Positions 57,222 to 64,000 of a DNA stretch of 64,000 nucleotides are shown here, one piece after another. The notes beneath the pieces are model-generated. The model searched no databases, was not told the DNA's origin, and worked only from the letters and a program-made list of their open reading frames with translations. The position numbers were made by a program, and so were the translations under genes. The number at the start of each line of letters is the position of its first letter. Position 1 is the stretch's first letter. Origin of the DNA: Sphingobium sp. AS12. GTDB taxonomy: Bacteria; Pseudomonadota; Alphaproteobacteria; Sphingomonadales; Sphingomonadaceae. Where the stretch lies: the NCBI RefSeq assembly GCF_019097845.1, contig NZ_JAHRGM010000001.1, positions 62,001 through 126,000 of the forward strand. Reading direction: 5' to 3'.

Positions 57222-58127
57222 ATGAGCGGCTACACGGTCGTAGGCGACTGGGGGACCAGCAATTTGCGCCTGTTCCGGGTCGAGGACGGGCGGATCGTCG
57301 CACGCCGCGACGGGCCGGGCATCGGCGCTGTCGGACGGGCAGCCGAAGCCGCTTTTGCCGATACGGTCGCGCCGTGGCTGGCCGACGGAACACCACTGTC
57401 CATCACCCTGTGCGGCATGGTCGGCGCGCGCGATGGCTGGGTCGAGGCACCCTATGCCGATTGCCCGGCGGGCGCAGCAAGCTGGCGCGCGGCCGCCATA
57501 GGCTTTGACTGGCGCGGCGCGCCGATTGCGATCATGGCAGGGCTGGCCTGCACCGGCGCGGACGGCATCCCCGACGTGATGCGCGGCGAGGAAACCCAGA
57601 TTTTCGGCGCCTGCGCGCGTGACCCGGCGCTAACGCAGGGTCGCCGTCTGATCGTGCTGCCCGGCACTCACAGCAAATGGGCGTTGGTGGAGGATGGCCG
57701 CGTGCTGGCGTTCCGTACCGTGCCGACCGGTGAGCTGTTCGCCCTGCTGCGGGATCGATCGACGCTGGGGCCAAAGGATGCGGTGGGCGATGCCGCGCAG
57801 GAAGCGGCTGGCTTTGCCGAAGGGCTGGCGCGGGCGGGCGAGGGCGCTGTGCTGGCGCGGTTGTTCGCTGCACGCGCGATGCGGCTGCGCGCCGGGCGAT
57901 CGGCCGACTGGGCGCTGGGCTATCTGTCCGGGCTGCTGATCGGCGGCGAGATTGCCGATGCCCGCGCGCTGTTGCAGGCGGACGATGGCGTCACGCTGAT
58001 CGGCGACGCGCGGCTGGCGGATCGCTATGCCCGCGCACTGGCGGCGCAGGGCGTTGCGTCGCAGCGTCTGGACGGCGACGCCTGCGCGCTGGCCGGGCTG
58101 GGCTATGGTGGAGAGATGACACTATGA
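57222..58127 (+). CDS. dgoK: 2-dehydro-3-deoxygalactonokinase
   Basis: A 301-residue kinase phosphorylating 2-keto-3-deoxygalactonate. It begins VVGDWGTSNLRLFRVEDG and has GMVGARDGWVEAPYADCPAG and LPGTHSKWALVEDG, the signature motifs of DgoK. ATG 57222 was chosen over 57171, which adds 17 residues without a ribosome site. It overlaps dgoA by 4 bases (ATGA), so the two steps are coupled. Confidence 0.92.
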   Translation: MSGYTVVGDWGTSNLRLFRVEDGRIVARRDGPGIGAVGRAAEAAFADTVAPWLADGTPLSITLCGMVGARDGWVEAPYADCPAGAASWRAAAIGFDWRGAPIAIMAGLACTGADGIPDVMRGEETQIFGACARDPALTQGRRLIVLPGTHSKWALVEDGRVLAFRTVPTGELFALLRDRSTLGPKDAVGDAAQEAAGFAEGLARAGEGAVLARLFAARAMRLRAGRSADWALGYLSGLLIGGEIADARALLQADDGVTLIGDARLADRYARALAAQGVASQRLDGDACALAGLGYGGEMTL

Positions 58128-58753
58128 CGATGGACGAACTGCTGGACGATGGCGCGCCGCCGATTGCCGCCATCCTGCGCGGCATCCGCGCGGACGAGGC
58201 GCTGGACGTCGCCGCCGCGCTGGTCGAGGCGGGCATCCGCATCCTCGAAGTGCCGTTCAACTCGCCCGATCCGCTGGCCAGCATCGGCGCGATGCAACAG
58301 GCCTTTGGCGACCGCGCGATCATCGGCGGTGGCACGGTGCTGAGCGTCGAGGCGGTCGAGCAACTGCATGGCGCAGGCGGACGCATCATGGTGACGCCCA
58401 ACACCAACCCGGCCGTCATCGCCCGCGGCGCGGAATTGGGCCTTGAGCTGCTGCCCGGTTTCATGACCCCCAGCGAAGCCTTTTCCGCCATTGCCTCCGG
58501 CGCGCGCCGGATCAAACTCTTCCCCGCCGCCCGGCTCGGCCCGGCCTATGTGAAGGCGGTCAAGGATGTGCTGCCCAGGCATGTCGGCGTCTGGGCCGTG
58601 GGCGGCACCGGCGCGGACACGATCGGTGAATGGCTGGCGGGCGGTTGCGAAGGCATTGGCGTGGGCGGCGCGCTCTACCGCCCCGGTGACGATGCGGCGC
58701 TGGTGGGCACGCGCGGGCGGGAACTGGTTGCGGCGTGGAAAGCGACGCGCTGA
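58124..58753 (+). CDS. dgoA: 2-dehydro-3-deoxy-6-phosphogalactonate aldolase
   Basis: A 209-residue class I aldolase of the KDPG/KDPGal family, splitting KDPGal to pyruvate and glyceraldehyde-3-phosphate. The Schiff-base lysine is in RIKLFPAARLG, the general base Glu in ILEVPFNSPDPL, and the phosphate loop in AVGGTGADTI. The opening PPIAAILRGIRADEA is typical of DgoA rather than Eda. Last gene of the plus-strand pair. Confidence 0.92.
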   Translation: MTMDELLDDGAPPIAAILRGIRADEALDVAAALVEAGIRILEVPFNSPDPLASIGAMQQAFGDRAIIGGGTVLSVEAVEQLHGAGGRIMVTPNTNPAVIARGAELGLELLPGFMTPSEAFSAIASGARRIKLFPAARLGPAYVKAVKDVLPRHVGVWAVGGTGADTIGEWLAGGCEGIGVGGALYRPGDDAALVGTRGRELVAAWKATR

Positions 58754-58819
58754 CGGCTTGGACGATTTGTCCCGATCGTCCTGCTTGAAACGATGCGGGC
58801 TTGGGGGCATGGACCGGTC

Positions 58820-59842
58820 ATGGCCAATCCCTTTCCCCGTCCGGTGGCGATCGCCCGCTGGTTGCTGTTTGTCGCCGCTTTGGTGTTCGTCATGGTCGTG
58901 GTTGGCGGCATCACTCGCCTGACCGAATCGGGGCTGTCGATCACCCAGTGGAAGCCGATCACCGGCGCCATTCCCCCGCTGACCCATGACCAGTGGATGG
59001 AGGCGTTTCGCCTCTACCAGCAAATCCCCGAATATCAGCAGATCAACCGGGGCATGAGCCTGGCCGATTTCCAGTTCATCTTTTTCTGGGAATGGCTGCA
59101 CCGGCTATTGGGGCGGCTGATCGGCGTCGCCTTCGCCCTGCCGCTGCTGTGGTTCGCATGGAAGCGCGCGATCCCGGCAGGCTATGGCTTCCGACTGGTC
59201 GCGCTGCTGGCGCTGGGCGGATTGCAGGGCGCGATCGGCTGGTGGATGGTCAAGTCCGGCCTGTCACTGCGCACCGATGTCAGCCATTACCGGCTGGCGG
59301 TGCATCTGCTGACGGCGCTTTTCATCATCGGCGGGCTGGTCTGGACCGCGCTCGATCTGCTGGCGCTGTCCCGCAACAGCCGCGCTCGTCCAGCACAATT
59401 GCAACCGCTGGCGCTGATCGCATTGCTGGCGCTGTTCGTGCAGTTGATGCTGGGAGCCTTCACCGCCGGGCTGGACGCGGGCTATGTGTCCAACACTTGG
59501 CCCCTGATGAACGACCATCTGGTGCCTGAAGGGATTAGCTGGCTGGGTTCGCTCTGGGCCACCGTGTCGAGCGACCCCTATCTCGTTCATTTCCTGCATC
59601 GCTGGTGGGCATGGGGCGCTGCGCTGGCGCTGATCCTGCTGGCGCGACACGCCAAGCGGGCCGGGCAGCGCACTCCTTCGATCGCGATCAATGCGACGGT
59701 GGGGACGCAGATCGTTCTGGGTATCGCCACCGTCATCAGCGGCATCGCCCTGCCGCTCGCCGTGCTGCATCAGGCAGTCGGCGCGCTGGTGGTGGCGTCG
59801 GCGGCCTGGGGCGCCCATGCCATCGGCGTGCGTCGCCTGTGA
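58820..59842 (+). CDS. ctaA: Heme A synthase (COX15/CtaA)
   Basis: A 340-residue membrane protein with eight helices in two halves. The heme-ligand histidines are in FFWEWLHRLLGRLIG, VSHYRLAVHLL, HFLHRWWAWG and VLHQAVGALVV, two per half. It makes heme A from heme O for cytochrome c oxidase. An in-frame ATG at 58793 would add nine residues; 58820 gives the family-like MANPFPRPVAIARW. Its stop overlaps the next GTG by 3 bases. Confidence 0.93.
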   Translation: MANPFPRPVAIARWLLFVAALVFVMVVVGGITRLTESGLSITQWKPITGAIPPLTHDQWMEAFRLYQQIPEYQQINRGMSLADFQFIFFWEWLHRLLGRLIGVAFALPLLWFAWKRAIPAGYGFRLVALLALGGLQGAIGWWMVKSGLSLRTDVSHYRLAVHLLTALFIIGGLVWTALDLLALSRNSRARPAQLQPLALIALLALFVQLMLGAFTAGLDAGYVSNTWPLMNDHLVPEGISWLGSLWATVSSDPYLVHFLHRWWAWGAALALILLARHAKRAGQRTPSIAINATVGTQIVLGIATVISGIALPLAVLHQAVGALVVASAAWGAHAIGVRRL

Positions 59843-60637
59843 GGGGGATTCGCGCGGCGGCGCTCTGCCTGGTGCTGCTGGTGCCGGGGATCGCGCGGGC
59901 CGAAGCCATCGCCATCCCCTTTGCGCCGCCGGTCGATCAGCGTCTCACCTATCAGATCGAACAGCACCGCCCCGTCGAAGGCAAGGTCAGCCGGTTCAGC
60001 GCCACCCGCGACCTGCGGTTCGAAAGGGGGGGGGGACGGCTATATCCTCCACGCCACGTTGCGCGCCATCGACAGCGATGCGCCTGCATCGGGCGCTGAA
60101 CCCTATGCCGCCGCGCTGACGCCGCTGATCGGGGTGGAGCATCATTTCCATGTGGATGCCGCAGGGCAGATCATCGCGCTCGACAATATGGATGCGGTCT
60201 GGAGCGCGGTGCAGGCTGGCCTCGCCAAGATGCTGGCGGCATTCGCGCCGGACACGCAGCGCCACCGGTCGCTCCTGTCGGTCCAGGCTTTGCTGTCGGG
60301 CCTGTCGCCCGACGGGCGGCTGGCGCTGCTCGCCGGGGAATTGCGGCCGCTCTTCCTGTTTGCAGGCGGCAAGGTGGAGGATGGCGCGGGGCGGGGTGTG
60401 CGGACCGTGGCTGGCGCGCCGCTGGGCCGTCCGGTCCCGGTCGAGGGCGTGCTGCGGGTGACGGCGCAGTCGGACAAGGCGCTCGATCTGGACGAGCAAC
60501 TGGCTGGGCAGGGTATTGCTGTCGGCATCACCTACCGCCTGTCGCGGCGCACCGGCCTGATCGAAAAACAGCAGCGTAATTTGGCGCTGGGGACGCGCGC
60601 TGTGTCGGAAAAGCGTGAGTTGACCCCTGCCCAATAG
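59839..60637 (+). pseudogene. Secreted hypothetical protein gene, frameshifted at a G10 run
   Basis: Starts with a GTG overlapping the ctaA stop (GTGA). A signal peptide (AALCLVLLVPGIARA) leads into PFAPPVDQRLTYQIEQHRPV. After RFER a run of ten G (60026-60035) shifts the frame, which then stops at 60099. The neighbouring frame continues without interruption from GDGYILHATLRAID to a stop at 60637 with good coding character (VEHHFHVDAAGQIIALDNMD). With nine G the gene would encode about 265 residues in one frame. It could be a sequencing error, a real mutation or phase variation. No family recognised. Confidence 0.8.
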
Positions 60638-60638
60638 T

Positions 60639-60660
60639 GACGGGTATTATTTTACCCGTC
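60639..60660 (+). terminator. Hairpin GACGGGTA...TACCCGTC, possible terminator
   Basis: A perfect 8-bp stem with the loop TTATTT, directly after the frameshifted gene's stop and 20 bases before the rplM promoter. No T run follows, so function as a terminator is uncertain. Confidence 0.4.
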
Positions 60661-60679
60661 AGCAAAGCCGCCGAATCTC

Positions 60680-60708
60680 TTGACTTGTGACCTGCCACCG
60701 GTCATTAG
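60680..60708 (+). promoter_or_regulatory. rplM-rpsI promoter
   Basis: TTGACT (60680-60685) and CATTAG (60703-60708) with exactly 17 bases between. The predicted leader is about 58 nt and contains an imperfect stem around CCGGGCGTCG / CGGCGTCCGG (60728-60751), a possible autoregulatory site. Confidence 0.6.
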
Positions 60709-60772
60709 CGCCCCACTTCCGGGCGTCGGCAACGGCGTCCGGTTTCCTTTTTCATTCTGGAGAATTGGCACC

Positions 60773-61252
60773 ATGAAGGCGCTGATGAAGACCACCAAGT
60801 CGGCATCGCCGGCGACGGTCGAAAAAAAATGGGTCCTGATCGACGCGGAAGGCCTTGTTGTTGGCCGTCTCGCTTCGACCGTGGCGAATATCCTGCGCGG
60901 CAAGCACAAGACCAGCTTCACGCCCCATGTCGATTGTGGTGACAATGTCATCATCATCAACGCGGGCAAGGTGAAGTTCACCGGCAAGAAGCTGACCGAC
61001 AAAGTCTATTACAAGCACACCGGCTATGCCGGCGGCATCAAGGAAACCACCCCTGCCAAGATTTTGGAAGGCCGTTTCCCTGAGCGCGTGCTGGAAAAGG
61101 CGATCGAACGCATGATCCCGCGTGGCCCGCTGGGTCGCCAGCAGATGCGCAACCTGCGCGTGTTCGGCGGCGCCGAGCATCCGCATGAAGCCCAGAACCC
61201 CGAAGTGCTCGACTTCGCGTCGCGCAACCGCAAGAACAAGGTGGGTGCATAA
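60773..61252 (+). CDS. rplM: 50S ribosomal protein L13
   Basis: A 159-residue ribosomal protein. It begins [20 protein letters not shown] and has the conserved [30 protein letters not shown] and [19 protein letters not shown] segments. GGAGA precedes the ATG. A longer in-frame start at 60680 lies in the promoter and is rejected. Shares one base with rpsI. Confidence 0.98.
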   Translation: MKALMKTTKSASPATVEKKWVLIDAEGLVVGRLASTVANILRGKHKTSFTPHVDCGDNVIIINAGKVKFTGKKLTDKVYYKHTGYAGGIKETTPAKILEGRFPERVLEKAIERMIPRGPLGRQQMRNLRVFGGAEHPHEAQNPEVLDFASRNRKNKVGA

Positions 61253-61812
61253 TGTCCGATAACCGCCAGTCCCTGTCCGATCTCGCACAGATCGCCGCCG
61301 AAGCCGCTGCGGCTCCGGTTGCCGCGCCTGCCGCTGCGCAAGCGCCCGCCGCTGACGTCGTTGCCGATGCGCCGATTGCGCCGCCGGTTTCGACCATGCC
61401 GCTGCGCCAGCAGGAAATCGACAATCTTGGCCGCGCTTATGCGACCGGCCGTCGTAAGGATGCCGTCGCCCGCGTCTGGGTGAAGCCCGGCACCGGCAAG
61501 ATCACGGTCAATGGCCGCGATCAGGAAATCTATTTCGCTCGTCCCACCCTGCGTCTGGTGATCAACCAGCCGTTCGGCGTGACCGATCGCAATGGCCAAT
61601 ATGACGTGATCTGCACGGTCAAGGGCGGCGGTCTGTCGGGTCAGGCCGGTGCGGTCAAGCATGGCATCGCCCAGGCGCTGACCAAGTACGAACCGGCGCT
61701 GCGCAGCGCGGTCAAGGCCGAAGGCTTCCTGACCCGCGACAGCCGCGTCGTCGAACGTAAGAAATATGGTAAGGCGAAGGCTCGCAAGAGCTTCCAGTTC
61801 TCGAAGCGCTAA
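61252..61812 (+). CDS. rpsI: 30S ribosomal protein S9
   Basis: A 186-residue protein. The first 55 residues are an Ala/Pro-rich extension ([20 protein letters not shown]) that most S9 proteins lack but some alphaproteobacteria have. The S9 core starts at [17 protein letters not shown] and ends in the P-site-contacting RKSFQFSKR tail. Co-translated with rplM. Confidence 0.97.
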   Translation: MSDNRQSLSDLAQIAAEAAAAPVAAPAAAQAPAADVVADAPIAPPVSTMPLRQQEIDNLGRAYATGRRKDAVARVWVKPGTGKITVNGRDQEIYFARPTLRLVINQPFGVTDRNGQYDVICTVKGGGLSGQAGAVKHGIAQALTKYEPALRSAVKAEGFLTRDSRVVERKKYGKAKARKSFQFSKR

Positions 61813-61841
61813 GCGTTTCAGGCACTACCAGACGATCGAGA

Positions 61842-61867
61842 AGGGGCCGGTTTTCCGGCCTCTTTTT
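61842..61867 (+). terminator. Intrinsic terminator of rplM-rpsI
   Basis: AGGGGCCGG and CCGGCCTCT flank TTTT and are followed by TTTTT; the stem has one G-T pair. It ends the ribosomal operon 30-55 bases after the rpsI stop. Confidence 0.8.
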
Positions 61868-61924
61868 CGTTGGGGGATATGCAGAGGGACCGCGGGGCAG
61901 GGGCGGGGTGTCATCGTCCACCCT

Positions 61925-62029
61925 CCGTTCGTTTCGAGCCCTTCGACTGCCTGCTAAGGCAGTCGCTCAGGACAAGCCAAGGTCGAGAGACCTTGCGCGC
62001 CGTTTCTCGACTTCGCTCGAAACGAACGG
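61925..62029. repeat. Composite intergenic palindrome
   Basis: Outer arms CCGTTCGTTTCGAG / CTCGAAACGAACGG (61925-61938, 62016-62029) as in 48248-48314. Between them is an inserted block with its own hairpin (GACTGCC-TGCTAA-GGCAGTC, 61945-61964) and pieces recalling the other family (CTTCGAC, GCTCAGGACAAG). It stands between convergent rpsI and the flippase gene. Confidence 0.7.
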
Positions 62030-62056
62030 AGGTGGTGAAGTTACGCACCCTCCCGT

Positions 62057-63370
62057 TCACCCCTGCGCCCGCACCGCGTTGCGGCTGGCCAGGCCCATCA
62101 TGACGAAGCCGGCGATGGCCGCGACGATGTTGGCGCTGGCCGCGCCGATCGTGCCGTAAAGCGGCAGCAGCGCGGCCTGCATCCCCAGCAACAAAGTGGT
62201 CGAGATGAAGGTGATGCGCAGAGACAGGCCCGCCCGGTCGGTCGCCATCAGCAGCGGGCGATAGCTGACCCCGATCAGGTCGATGCAGGCGGCAATGCCG
62301 AGCAGCAACAGCAGCGGATAGGCGGGCAGGAAGTCGCGGCCCGCGATCAGTCCCAGCAGCGGATGGCCGATGATCAGAATCAGCGCGATGATGACCGCGC
62401 CCGCCACCAGCGCCAGCCGGTTGGTGCGGCGGAACAGCGCGCCCAGCGCTTCCCCCCCCTGACTGCCGCTGCGCGACAGTTCGACGAAGATGCTGCGCGA
62501 GAGCAACCCCGAAATCTTGGTCAGCGAATTGGCAAGCTGATTGGCAAGGCGATAGAGACCCGCGCCGACCGGCCCGACGAACAGCCCGACCACCAGCACC
62601 GCGACCTGCTGCCCCATGGACGACAGGCTGGTCTGGAGGTTGGTGGCGGTCAGGAAGCCGATGATGCCCGGATTCTCCGCCCGGGCGTCCATCGCCCGGC
62701 CTGCCGTCCACTGGCCGATCCGCCCGCGCCCTTCGCGCAGTGCGAGCCACCAATAAGCGATGGCGCAGAGCAGCTCCGCCGCGCCCCAGGCGATCAGGAA
62801 GCCGGTGATCGTCGGCATCAGTCCCAGCGCCGCGACCGCGCCGATCATTCGGCCCACCGGGATCATGGTCTCGGCGAGCGCGGCGGAATCGAACCGGTCG
62901 AACAAACGCAATATGCCCGTAGGGCTGGATCGGATGGTGATCATCATCACCATGCAGAAGATCCAGGCCTGCCACCCCATGCCGGGCGGCAGCTCCAGCA
63001 GCCCGCCAAAGGCCAGGATAATGAAAGCGGCAATCGCCCCGCCCACCACGGCGGAGGCAAGATCAATGAGGATACAGAAACGCAAAACGCGGTTCAGCGC
63101 GTCGGCGTTGCCGGTGGCCAAATGGGTCTGGCCATAGCGCACGACGATCTGCCAGCTGTCGAAACTGGTAATCGTCTTGATGACCGTCGCGGCGCTCAGC
63201 ACCAGCGCGAACCGCCCGAAATCAGCGACGCCCAGTGTGCGGGTGACGATGGCGAGATAGGCCAGGCTCAACACCGCGCCCACGCCCTTGCCCCCCAGCA
63301 GCCAGCCGGTATTGGCCAAAATGCGGGAAAAGCCGTCCTGTGCTGCGCCGGGCCTGGGTTTCGCCATCAT
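62057..63370 (-). CDS. Polysaccharide flippase (MOP/Wzx-like)
   Basis: A 437-residue membrane protein of the oligosaccharide flippase superfamily with about 12-14 helices. The start has NTGWLLGGKGVGAVLSLAYL, the opening helix of the family, then RTLGVADFGRFALVLSAATV. It would carry lipid-linked sugar units across the inner membrane for capsule, exopolysaccharide or O-antigen. ATG 63370 has GGAAAG upstream; 63394 is a longer alternative. Divergent from a sugar nucleotidyltransferase gene, which supports a role in surface glycan synthesis. Confidence 0.88.
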   Translation of the reverse strand: MMAKPRPGAAQDGFSRILANTGWLLGGKGVGAVLSLAYLAIVTRTLGVADFGRFALVLSAATVIKTITSFDSWQIVVRYGQTHLATGNADALNRVLRFCILIDLASAVVGGAIAAFIILAFGGLLELPPGMGWQAWIFCMVMMITIRSSPTGILRLFDRFDSAALAETMIPVGRMIGAVAALGLMPTITGFLIAWGAAELLCAIAYWWLALREGRGRIGQWTAGRAMDARAENPGIIGFLTATNLQTSLSSMGQQVAVLVVGLFVGPVGAGLYRLANQLANSLTKISGLLSRSIFVELSRSGSQGGEALGALFRRTNRLALVAGAVIIALILIIGHPLLGLIAGRDFLPAYPLLLLLGIAACIDLIGVSYRPLLMATDRAGLSLRITFISTTLLLGMQAALLPLYGTIGAASANIVAAIAGFVMMGLASRNAVRAQG

Positions 63371-63402
63371 TCTGCTTTCCAGCCCTCGCCACATTGCAAT
63401 TC

Positions 63403-63419
63403 CCGTTCGAAACGAACGG
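63403..63419. repeat. Minimal palindrome CCGTTCG-AAA-CGAACGG
   Basis: A perfect 7-bp inverted repeat with a 3-base centre, the outer tips of the other CCGTTCG...CGAACGG repeats with the middle lost. In the gap between the divergent flippase and nucleotidyltransferase genes. Confidence 0.55.
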
Positions 63420-63510
63420 ATGAAGTTGAAGTCGATCCGCTCTAGGCGTTGCGAACGTCAGTTTGAAGCCGCCTTTTTTTCGGCCAATTTCCCCTCTAAA
63501 GACCCGCGCC

Positions 63511-64000
63511 ATGACCATCACCAAAGCCATCATCCTGTCCGCCGGGCAAGGATCGCGCCTGTTGCCGCTGACCCGCGACGTGCCCAAATGCATGATCGAC
63601 TTCAACGGCCGCACCCTGATCAGCTGGCAGATCGCCGCGCTGGTCGCCAATGGCGTGACCGATATCGTGGTGGTGACGGGTTTCCGCACCGAACGGGTCG
63701 AGGATCATGCGCTGCAATTGTATCGCGAGACCGGCGCGCGCATCCGCTGCGTGTTCAATCCCTTCTTTCAGGTCGCCGATAACCTTGGCACCTGCTGGAT
63801 CGTGCGGGAGGAGATGGACCGGGACTTCATCATCCTGAACGGCGATACCATCGTGTCGGACGAGATCGTCGCGAAACTCATTGCGGGAGCCAGGGACGCC
63901 ATCACCGTGACCGTCGATGTGAAGGCGGACGGCGACTATGACGATGACGATATGAAGGTGAGCCGCGACGAGAGCGGCCGCCTGCACCATATCGGCAAGC
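63511..64000 (+). CDS. Sugar nucleotidyltransferase, 3' end outside window
   Basis: Open from ATG 63511 to the window edge, giving at least 163 residues. The N-terminal AIILSAGQGSRLLPLTRDVP followed by KCMIDFNGRTLISWQI is the nucleotide-binding signature of NTP_transferase enzymes (GlmU/RfbA/LicC type); LNGDTIVSDEIV supplies the metal-binding Asp. It would activate a sugar or choline-like phosphate for surface polysaccharide. The substrate cannot be told from the visible part. Confidence 0.88.
   Translation, partial: MTITKAIILSAGQGSRLLPLTRDVPKCMIDFNGRTLISWQIAALVANGVTDIVVVTGFRTERVEDHALQLYRETGARIRCVFNPFFQVADNLGTCWIVREEMDRDFIILNGDTIVSDEIVAKLIAGARDAITVTVDVKADGDYDDDDMKVSRDESGRLHHIGK

Overview
The window looks like a chromosomal segment of a GC-rich alphaproteobacterium of the order Sphingomonadales (Sphingobium/Sphingomonas-like). 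This is an inference from protein character, GTG/TTG starts, dispersed palindromes built on CCGTTCG...CGAACGG arms, and the DUF6481 and PepSY/ApbE gene sets. No rRNA is present to fix the genus. One intact tRNA (Gln, CTG) is seen.

Layout. 1-2.57 kb: the end of a PepSY membrane protein and a COG2509-type FAD oxidoreductase. 2.59-18.87 kb: an integrated phage-derived element of about 16.3 kb, bounded by 44-bp direct repeats copied from the 3' part of tRNA-Gln. It has a repressor-integrase operon facing a xis-like gene across an operator region, three tandem proteins with twin-arginine-like leaders, an AlpA-like regulator, a CHC2/Toprim primase, a RepA-like ATPase followed by GGGACA iterons, a DUF5681 protein and large terminase, inserted reverse-strand genes, an M23-peptidase virion protein, a shortened internal virion protein and a terminal protein. 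Portal, capsid, tail and lysis genes are absent, so it is either a decayed podovirus-like prophage or a satellite. A repeated promoter-like motif (GTCGATTCAA plus a -10-like hexamer) precedes several of its gene blocks.

18.8-28.1 kb: tRNA-Gln and rpoB-rpoC on the minus strand with their own promoter and terminator. 28.1-39.8 kb: small conserved proteins, a SleB-type cell wall hydrolase, an MFS-cysK pair, a HerA-like ATPase, a DegP/DegQ protease, hflK-hflC, Mrp and a CoA-binding protein. 39.9-44.2 kb: an orphan molybdenum hydroxylase large subunit overlapping ferrochelatase, then acetoacetyl-CoA reductase and a ribbon-helix-helix protein.

44.2-51.8 kb: an iron locus. A TonB-dependent siderophore receptor, TonB and a PiuC-like dioxygenase lie on the plus strand; PepSY, DUF2271, DUF4198 and ApbE form a minus-strand operon. 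The promoter regions share TTCGCA-type sequences. The DUF2271 protein carries a candidate ApbE flavinylation motif, suggesting a periplasmic flavin-based metal reductase.

51.9-58.8 kb: an oxidative sugar cluster (FadR-type regulator, galactose/arabinose 1-dehydrogenase, semialdehyde dehydrogenase, IlvD/Edd dehydratase, and divergently KDGal kinase and KDPGal aldolase). Together these would take D-galactose, and probably L-arabinose, through aldonic acids to pyruvate plus glyceraldehyde-3-phosphate or to 2-oxoglutarate. 58.8-61.9 kb: heme A synthase, a secreted-protein gene frameshifted at a run of ten G, and rplM-rpsI. 62.0-64.0 kb: a polysaccharide flippase and the start of a sugar nucleotidyltransferase running off the right edge.
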